NCBI GenBank assembly: GCA_947593975.1
Contig: CANQDW010000004.1
Location: 1-64,000, forward strand
Direction: 5' to 3'
From: an uncultured Lachnospiraceae bacterium
GTDB taxonomy: Bacteria; Bacillota; Clostridia; Lachnospirales; Lachnospiraceae
Length of the DNA: 64,000 nucleotides
Positions within the stretch are counted from its first letter, which is position 1; the number at the start of each line of letters is the position of its first letter. Made by a program: the position numbers and the translations under genes. A model generated the notes under the pieces. That model saw only the letters and a list, made by a program, of their open reading frames with translations. It did not search any database and was not told the DNA's origin. This document shows, piece by piece, positions 59,160 to 64,000 of this stretch.

Positions 59160-61328
59160 ATGAAGAAACTCAGTATAATAATTCCTTTTAATAAGGGATT
59201 GTGCTATCTGGACGACTGCTTCGGAAGCATACTTGCGCAGGATCTTAATAAAGACGAGTACGAGGTTATATGCCTTGGCGACATGCCTGAAGAAGGCATA
59301 GTCGCAAAAATAGAACAATATGAGAAAAAGGATCTTCCGGTAAGATATGTGCAGTGGATACCGGCTTACGGCGCCGGTTATGCAAGGAACGCGGGCATAA
59401 AGATGGCTGAAGGGGAATATGTGTATTTTCTGGACTGTGATGATTATATTCTTGACGGCTGTCTTAAGCGTATGCTTTCATACGCAAAAGAGCATGACGC
59501 GGACGTAGTTTCGGGCGGGATAAAGCACACATTTTTTAAACGGGACGCTTTTTTAGCCGATCCGAAAGAAGATTTTATTAATATGGACAGAAAGGGAACA
59601 GATACCGATATTGCAAAGATTTTCGCAGATGAGGTAACTGTTCTTAATATGTTGATAAGAAAAGACGTGATTGACGCAAATGATATAAAGTTTGCTGATA
59701 ATGTGTCTTATTTTTCTGATATGCCCTTTGTAATGAAGCTTTTATCGGTTACGAACGGGTTTTTCCTTGTAAGCGGCGCGTATCTTGCGAAGCGTGAGCG
59801 AAACGATCCCATACATCTTCCGCAGCTTAATCAGAGCATGGCAAAGGAGCCGCAAAAAATGCTTAACGATATGCTTTTGGTATATCCCGAGAGCATTAAA
59901 TATACCGAAGGACAGCCCAAAAGAAGAAATATCGTAATGTATATGCTCTGTAAAAATCTGCTTAAAGTAATGGAGGCGGGATACAGGCCCAAAAAGGAAC
60001 TTGCGGTATGCGCCGAATATACTAAGCAGGCTGTGAAAAATGTATCTTCGCGGTTTAGGTTCGCGGAGCGCATGGCGCTTTCATGCATTGCCGCAAAAAG
60101 GCCCGCGCAGGCGCGCATATGCACGGCGTATATGATCATAAACAAAAAGAAGGACGGCAGGTTCGGAAATAAGATACAGTGGTTCCGCTTTATCGACAAA
60201 CTCATTTTTTCACATATGGGAAGAAAAGATAACTGGATAGTGTTTGAAAGCTTTTTCGGCAGGGGCTATAACGACAGCCCGAAGGCGATATACGACTATA
60301 TGCTTGCCGCTTACGGCGACAGGTTCAGATATATATGGATCCTTAGCGATAAGCATAAAAAGACCGGCAAAAGCACCAGATATGCCGTATATAACGGGCT
60401 TAGGCACGTATATTACGCGTCGCGGTCGAAGTATCACGTATATAATGTGCGCCAGCCCGGCTGGTTTGTAAAAAAGAAAGGCATGGTCTTTCTTGAAACG
60501 TGGCACGGCACGCCGCTTAAGAGGCTCGTATTTGACATGGATGACGTGTATTCCGCAAACAAAAACCATAAGGCGGAATTTTACAGGGATTCACGGAAAT
60601 GGGACTATCTGCTCTCGGACAACCGTTTTTCCACGGATATATTTGAACATGCATTTGATATGGACAGGGATAAGATAATAGAAACGGGGTATCCGAGAAA
60701 CGATATACTGTACTCCGAAAACGCGCCCGATATCATAAAAAAGGTAAAAAATAATATAGGCATACCTGAAGATAAAAAGGTTATCTTATACGCGCCCACA
60801 TGGCGTGATAATGAGTATTATGAATCGGGAAAATACAAATTTGATATGGCGCTTGATTTTTCTCTGTTAAAAGAGCGCCTGTCAGACGAGTGGGTCCTGC
60901 TTTTGCGCACGCATTATTATGTCGCGGAAAAGCTTGATCTGTCGGAATACGAAGGCTTTGTGTACAATGTATCGGGTTATGGCGACATATCGGAGCTGTA
61001 TCTGATATCGGACATATGCATTACCGATTATTCCTCGGTATTTTTCGATTACGCAAATCTTAAGCGCCCTATCCTTTTTTATGTATACGATATTGAGACT
61101 TATAAGAATGAACTTAGGGGAATGTATCTGGATATGGAAAAGGACCTTCCCGGACCGCTCCTTTATACGAGTGGGGAAGTGCTTTGCGCGATAGAGAACA
61201 TTTCCGCGGTAAGCGAAGAATACCGCGAAAAATATGATGGGTTTTATGAACGTTTCTGCAGCCTTTCGGACGGACAGGCTTCTAAGCGCGCCGCCGAATT
61301 GCTGTTAGGCAAAAGGAGGACCGAGTGA
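59160..61328 (+). CDS. GT2 glycosyltransferase fused to CDP-glycerol phosphotransferase, second copy
   Basis: 722 residues from ATG 59160 with GGGGA seven bases upstream. Residues 1-230 are GT2 (KLSIIIPFNKGLCYLDDCF, DxD in YFLDCDDYILDG). The TagF domain is about 360-715 (IVFESFFGRGYNDSPKAIYD; WHGTPLKRL near 448; ILYAPTWRDNEYYESGKYK; CITDYSSVFFDYANLKRPI). Order and lengths match the 54858 gene, so they are paralogues that flank the tagGHD genes. The GT2 part lacks the acidic insert. It overlaps the next gene by four bases (GTGA). Confidence 0.88.
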   Translation: MKKLSIIIPFNKGLCYLDDCFGSILAQDLNKDEYEVICLGDMPEEGIVAKIEQYEKKDLPVRYVQWIPAYGAGYARNAGIKMAEGEYVYFLDCDDYILDGCLKRMLSYAKEHDADVVSGGIKHTFFKRDAFLADPKEDFINMDRKGTDTDIAKIFADEVTVLNMLIRKDVIDANDIKFADNVSYFSDMPFVMKLLSVTNGFFLVSGAYLAKRERNDPIHLPQLNQSMAKEPQKMLNDMLLVYPESIKYTEGQPKRRNIVMYMLCKNLLKVMEAGYRPKKELAVCAEYTKQAVKNVSSRFRFAERMALSCIAAKRPAQARICTAYMIINKKKDGRFGNKIQWFRFIDKLIFSHMGRKDNWIVFESFFGRGYNDSPKAIYDYMLAAYGDRFRYIWILSDKHKKTGKSTRYAVYNGLRHVYYASRSKYHVYNVRQPGWFVKKKGMVFLETWHGTPLKRLVFDMDDVYSANKNHKAEFYRDSRKWDYLLSDNRFSTDIFEHAFDMDRDKIIETGYPRNDILYSENAPDIIKKVKNNIGIPEDKKVILYAPTWRDNEYYESGKYKFDMALDFSLLKERLSDEWVLLLRTHYYVAEKLDLSEYEGFVYNVSGYGDISELYLISDICITDYSSVFFDYANLKRPILFYVYDIETYKNELRGMYLDMEKDLPGPLLYTSGEVLCAIENISAVSEEYREKYDGFYERFCSLSDGQASKRAAELLLGKRRTE

Positions 61329-62527
61329 ATATAAAGATGTTCTTAAGGAAGATATTAAAAGCGTCATGTATAGCGCTGTACAGGGTCATGAACGCAGTCC
61401 TTCCGGTAAAGAAAAACAGAATAGTCATTGCCTCAAGCCTTGGGAAAAGTTATTCGGGCAATCCCAAAGCGCTGTATGAAACAATTATTTCACAAGATCT
61501 TGATAAAATCTACGAATGTATATGGTTTTATGAAAAAAAGAGGTTTGAGATACCCGGAAACAGCATCCAGGTAAAGTACGGCAGGCTAAGATATCTGTAT
61601 TATATGGCTACGGCGGCATTTTGGATATTTGACGCTAGGTGCCCGGCGTTCATAAAAAAAAGAAAAAATGTATCTTATCTGCAGACGTGGCACGGCACGC
61701 CGCTTAAAAAGCTTGCGCTTGACATGGACAACGTATATATGGCGGGTGAAACAAGCATAGAAGAGTACAAGGATAATTTCCGTAAAAACGCGTCCATGTG
61801 GGATTACCTTATATCGCAGAATCCTTTTTCAAGCAGCGTATTTAGGAGAGCTTTCTGCTATAAGGGAAAGATGCTTGAGACCGGATATCCGAGAAACGAC
61901 GCGCTGTTTAAAAAGAACAATGATAAAGACATCGCGGCGCTTAAAAAGGAATTTAACATACCAAAGGATAAGAAAGTTATCTTATACGCGCCGACATGGC
62001 GTGATGACGAGGCGTCTGGAATAGGGAAATACCATTTTTCAAGAGCCCTTGATATGAAAAAGATGTACGAAACGTTCGGAAAAGACGCGGTAATGATAAT
62101 AAAATACCATTATCTTGTGGAAGATGATACCGATTGGTCGGTATATGGAAATTTTATACATGTTTTTGATCAGAGCATAGATATTTCATATCTCTACCTT
62201 GTTTCTGACATACTTATAACCGATTATTCATCTGTAATGTTTGATTACAGCTTATTAAAAAGGCCTATGTACTTTTACTGCTATGATATAAAAAAGTATA
62301 AGAATGTTTTAAGGGGATTTTATTTTGATTTTGAAAATATGTCTCCGGGACCCATAAGCGTAACGACGGATGAGCTTATAAGGGATATAACCGAGGAACG
62401 TCACGAAAAATACGCCGAAAGGTACGAAAAGTTCATAGAAGCCTATAATCCGTGGGATACGGGGGAGGCTTCGAAAAAGGTGCTTTATGAGTTTCTTTGC
62501 GGCGGGAAGGATATGGTAGGGGCATGA
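61325..62527 (+). CDS. CDP-glycerol phosphotransferase, single domain (TagB/TagF-like)
   Basis: 400 residues; GTG 61325 with AAAGGAGG six bases upstream and overlapping the previous stop. It has only the transferase domain: IVIASSLGKSYSGNPKALYE, YLQTWHGTPLKKLALDMDN with W at about 122, VILYAPTWRDDEASGIGKYH and LITDYSSVMFDYSLLKRPM. Single-domain members include TagB-type primases, which add the first glycerol-phosphate, and short TagF-type polymerases. Which of these it is cannot be told. The next start overlaps its stop (ATGA). Confidence 0.88.
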   Translation: MNIKMFLRKILKASCIALYRVMNAVLPVKKNRIVIASSLGKSYSGNPKALYETIISQDLDKIYECIWFYEKKRFEIPGNSIQVKYGRLRYLYYMATAAFWIFDARCPAFIKKRKNVSYLQTWHGTPLKKLALDMDNVYMAGETSIEEYKDNFRKNASMWDYLISQNPFSSSVFRRAFCYKGKMLETGYPRNDALFKKNNDKDIAALKKEFNIPKDKKVILYAPTWRDDEASGIGKYHFSRALDMKKMYETFGKDAVMIIKYHYLVEDDTDWSVYGNFIHVFDQSIDISYLYLVSDILITDYSSVMFDYSLLKRPMYFYCYDIKKYKNVLRGFYFDFENMSPGPISVTTDELIRDITEERHEKYAERYEKFIEAYNPWDTGEASKKVLYEFLCGGKDMVGA

Positions 62528-63633
62528 AAGAAATAGCATATATATTATTTTCGGTTATGTACTTTTTCGGCCGTATATTTCCTTTAAGAAAAGACAGGTA
62601 TTTCTGCGTGATGACGCATGACGCAAGCAGCGACAGCAGCGTCGGAGTGGTAATAAAGAAGCTTAAGGAGACATATAAGGACCCCGTATTTTACTATGTA
62701 AGAAAAAGCGACAAGAACAAATCGGCGCTTGCGAAGCTTATATTTGTAAAATCAATAGAGATGGCGCGTTCGCAGACTATACTTATGGATAATGAGTTTC
62801 TGCCGCTTGCGTACGTAAAACTTAGGAAAAACGTAAGGGTAGTGCAGTTGTGGCACGGCACCGGGACCATTAAAAAATTCGGACATGATATAAACGAAGG
62901 GAAGATGCTTAGGATCGTAAAGAAAGCGGATTCGAAAATAACGCATCTTATCGTTAATTCGGATTATACGAAAAAGCTTTATGCTCGGGCGTTCGGGGTT
63001 CCGTACGATAAAATATACATTACCGGGATACCGCGTACCGACGTTTTATTCGATGATAAAATAAGAAAAAAAGACATTGATTCGTTTTTTGATGAATATG
63101 AGGATTTAAAAGGCAGAAAACTAATATTGTACGCGCCTACGTTTAGGGATAATGAAGTTAAGGATCCAAAGATCATGCTTGATATAAAGGAATGGACAGA
63201 TAATATTGACAGCGATGCCATTCTTTTACTAAGGCTTCATCCGCATGTTTCAAAAGCTTTTGACGATAATATGCTTATGAGGTATAAAGGAAAGGTCGTT
63301 AATATGTCGGATCATGCCGATGTAAATACGCTGATGTTCGTTTCTTCGGCGCTTATAACAGATTATTCGTCGATTATATTTGAATATATACTGCTTGATA
63401 AGCCGATATATTTTTACGCTTATGACAGAGAGCGGTTTGAAAAAGACAGCAGGGGCTTTTATGAAGATTATGAGAGTTATGTTCCGGGACCTGTCGCATA
63501 TAATACAAAAGAACTTATAGAAGCTGTATGCGGTGAAGATGCATACGGCGAAAAGAGAAAACAGTTTAAGGAAAGATCTTATAAATATACCGACGGTTTG
63601 TCAACAGACAGGCTGATCGATATATTGCGGTAA
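62524..63633 (+). CDS. CDP-glycerol phosphotransferase-like protein, divergent single domain
   Basis: 369 residues from ATG 62524, coupled to the previous gene (ATGA overlap). EIAYILFSVMYFFGRIFPLR is a hydrophobic N-terminus. The motif is changed to LWHGTGTIKKFGHDINEG (W near 110), and the second block is LILYAPTFRDNEVKDPK with the end block LITDYSSIIFEYILLDKPIY. Differences from its neighbours in the HGTG block suggest another acceptor, perhaps ribitol-phosphate or a different primer. The acceptor is unknown. It closes the polymerising set before the LCP gene. Confidence 0.82.
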   Translation: MKEIAYILFSVMYFFGRIFPLRKDRYFCVMTHDASSDSSVGVVIKKLKETYKDPVFYYVRKSDKNKSALAKLIFVKSIEMARSQTILMDNEFLPLAYVKLRKNVRVVQLWHGTGTIKKFGHDINEGKMLRIVKKADSKITHLIVNSDYTKKLYARAFGVPYDKIYITGIPRTDVLFDDKIRKKDIDSFFDEYEDLKGRKLILYAPTFRDNEVKDPKIMLDIKEWTDNIDSDAILLLRLHPHVSKAFDDNMLMRYKGKVVNMSDHADVNTLMFVSSALITDYSSIIFEYILLDKPIYFYAYDRERFEKDSRGFYEDYESYVPGPVAYNTKELIEAVCGEDAYGEKRKQFKERSYKYTDGLSTDRLIDILR

Positions 63634-63673
63634 TATGACAGAAATATAATACGGTTGATTGTTGGAGGTACTT

Positions 63674-64000
63674 ATGAAACATTTATTGAGTAAGAAAATA
63701 GGGCTTGTATTTATAATAGTCCAGTTTTTATTTACGGTTGGGTTTGCGGGGCTTGCGCTGTATGTGGATATGATCCCGACGAAATATCTGCTTGCGGTTT
63801 CGCTCGTGCTCATTTTTATAATGCTGTATACGTTTTTCAGCCAGATGTCAAAAAGGATGTATGTGCTGGGCAGGGTCCTGTCGGGCATTTTCTGCGTATT
63901 GATGCTTATCGGCGCGGGGTATCTCTGGCAGGGATACAGCACGCTTGATAATATGGCGGAAGCGAACGTAAAAGTAGACGAGATCTCGGCGATAGTCATG
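63674..64000 (+). CDS. LytR-CpsA-Psr (LCP) family protein, N-terminal part
   Basis: 109 codons are visible before the window ends; ATG 63674 with TTGGAGG upstream. Three hydrophobic segments are seen: about 10-30 (LVFIIVQFLFTVGFAGLALY), 38-56 (YLLAVSLVLIFIMLYTFF) and 66-84 (VLGRVLSGIFCVLMLIGAG). This three-helix N-terminus followed by an external start (STLDNMAEANVKVDEISAIV) is the pattern of Lachnospiraceae LCP proteins. LCP enzymes attach lipid-linked teichoic or capsular polymer to peptidoglycan, which fits its place at the end of this cluster. The catalytic domain is outside the window. Confidence 0.75.
   Translation, partial: MKHLLSKKIGLVFIIVQFLFTVGFAGLALYVDMIPTKYLLAVSLVLIFIMLYTFFSQMSKRMYVLGRVLSGIFCVLMLIGAGYLWQGYSTLDNMAEANVKVDEISAIVM

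Overview
The window looks like chromosome of a low-to-mid GC, Gram-positive Clostridia bacterium, most likely Lachnospiraceae. The clues are strong GGAGG ribosome sites, TTG and GTG starts, a Phe T-box riboswitch ahead of pheST, a SpoIID-type protein, a DUF1540 peptide, BspA-type leucine-rich repeat proteins and a CDP-glycerol (teichoic-acid-like) export cluster ending in an LCP protein. No species is claimed. No rRNA, tRNA, CRISPR array or intact insertion sequence was seen.

Layout. (1) 1-4.3 kb: a membrane protein probably belonging to a sigma-factor locus, an unknown protein, and a two-gene defence-like operon (AAA ATPase + RloB) whose promoter lies between two inverted copies of a 25-bp element. 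(2) 4.4-11 kb: a two-component system followed by a small secreted protein, a lipoprotein with a stop codon in its signal peptide, two ABC-2 permeases, an ABC ATPase and another exported protein; this resembles a regulated peptide-resistance or signalling transporter. (3) 11-13.5 kb: a DUF1848 Fe-S protein and a HigBA-like toxin-antitoxin pair with an operator overlapping its promoter. (4) 13.5-23.6 kb: a same-strand accessory block: a membrane-anchored protein, a sigma-region-2/WYL fusion regulator, a HAD phosphatase of the RNA-repair type, a metallophosphoesterase, three proteins not confidently recognised (one with a stretch resembling the topoisomerase A-subunit coiled coil), three tandem leucine-rich-repeat paralogues and a multi-pass membrane protein. 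This is the best candidate for an undescribed system. (5) 23.7-28.7 kb: an island of turnover with a flavodoxin-like reductase, an orphan Phd antitoxin, a decayed MGT-type glycosyltransferase, a GNAT enzyme, a MntA/HepT pair, a truncated tyrosine recombinase joined to a truncated AlbA_2/AAA_4 protein, and GTGACCA repeats. (6) 28.7-35 kb: a MATE exporter on the minus strand, then a second two-component system (soluble kinase) with an ABC/FtsX transporter. (7) 35-47.8 kb: housekeeping genes: cysK, DegV, DUF1540, a secreted nuclease, folA, a SpoIID-like protein, a YihY/BrkB membrane protein, a second MATE exporter, the T-box and pheS-pheT. (8) 47.9-64 kb: a carboxyltransferase subunit, an MBOAT acyltransferase with a putative SGNH-type partner, then a surface-polymer cluster with five CDP-glycerol phosphotransferase-type proteins (two fused to GT2 domains), TagG/TagH-like export ABC genes, TagD and an LCP attachment enzyme cut by the window end.

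How the parts work together. In region 8 TagD makes CDP-glycerol, the TagF-like and GT2-TagF enzymes build a glycerol-phosphate polymer, TagGH exports it and LCP probably attaches it to peptidoglycan; MBOAT and its partner may acylate it. Regions 2 and 6 are sensor-regulator-transporter sets. Regions 1 and 3-5 carry the defence and toxin-antitoxin genes together with the debris of mobile DNA, which suggests a variable island between conserved flanks.
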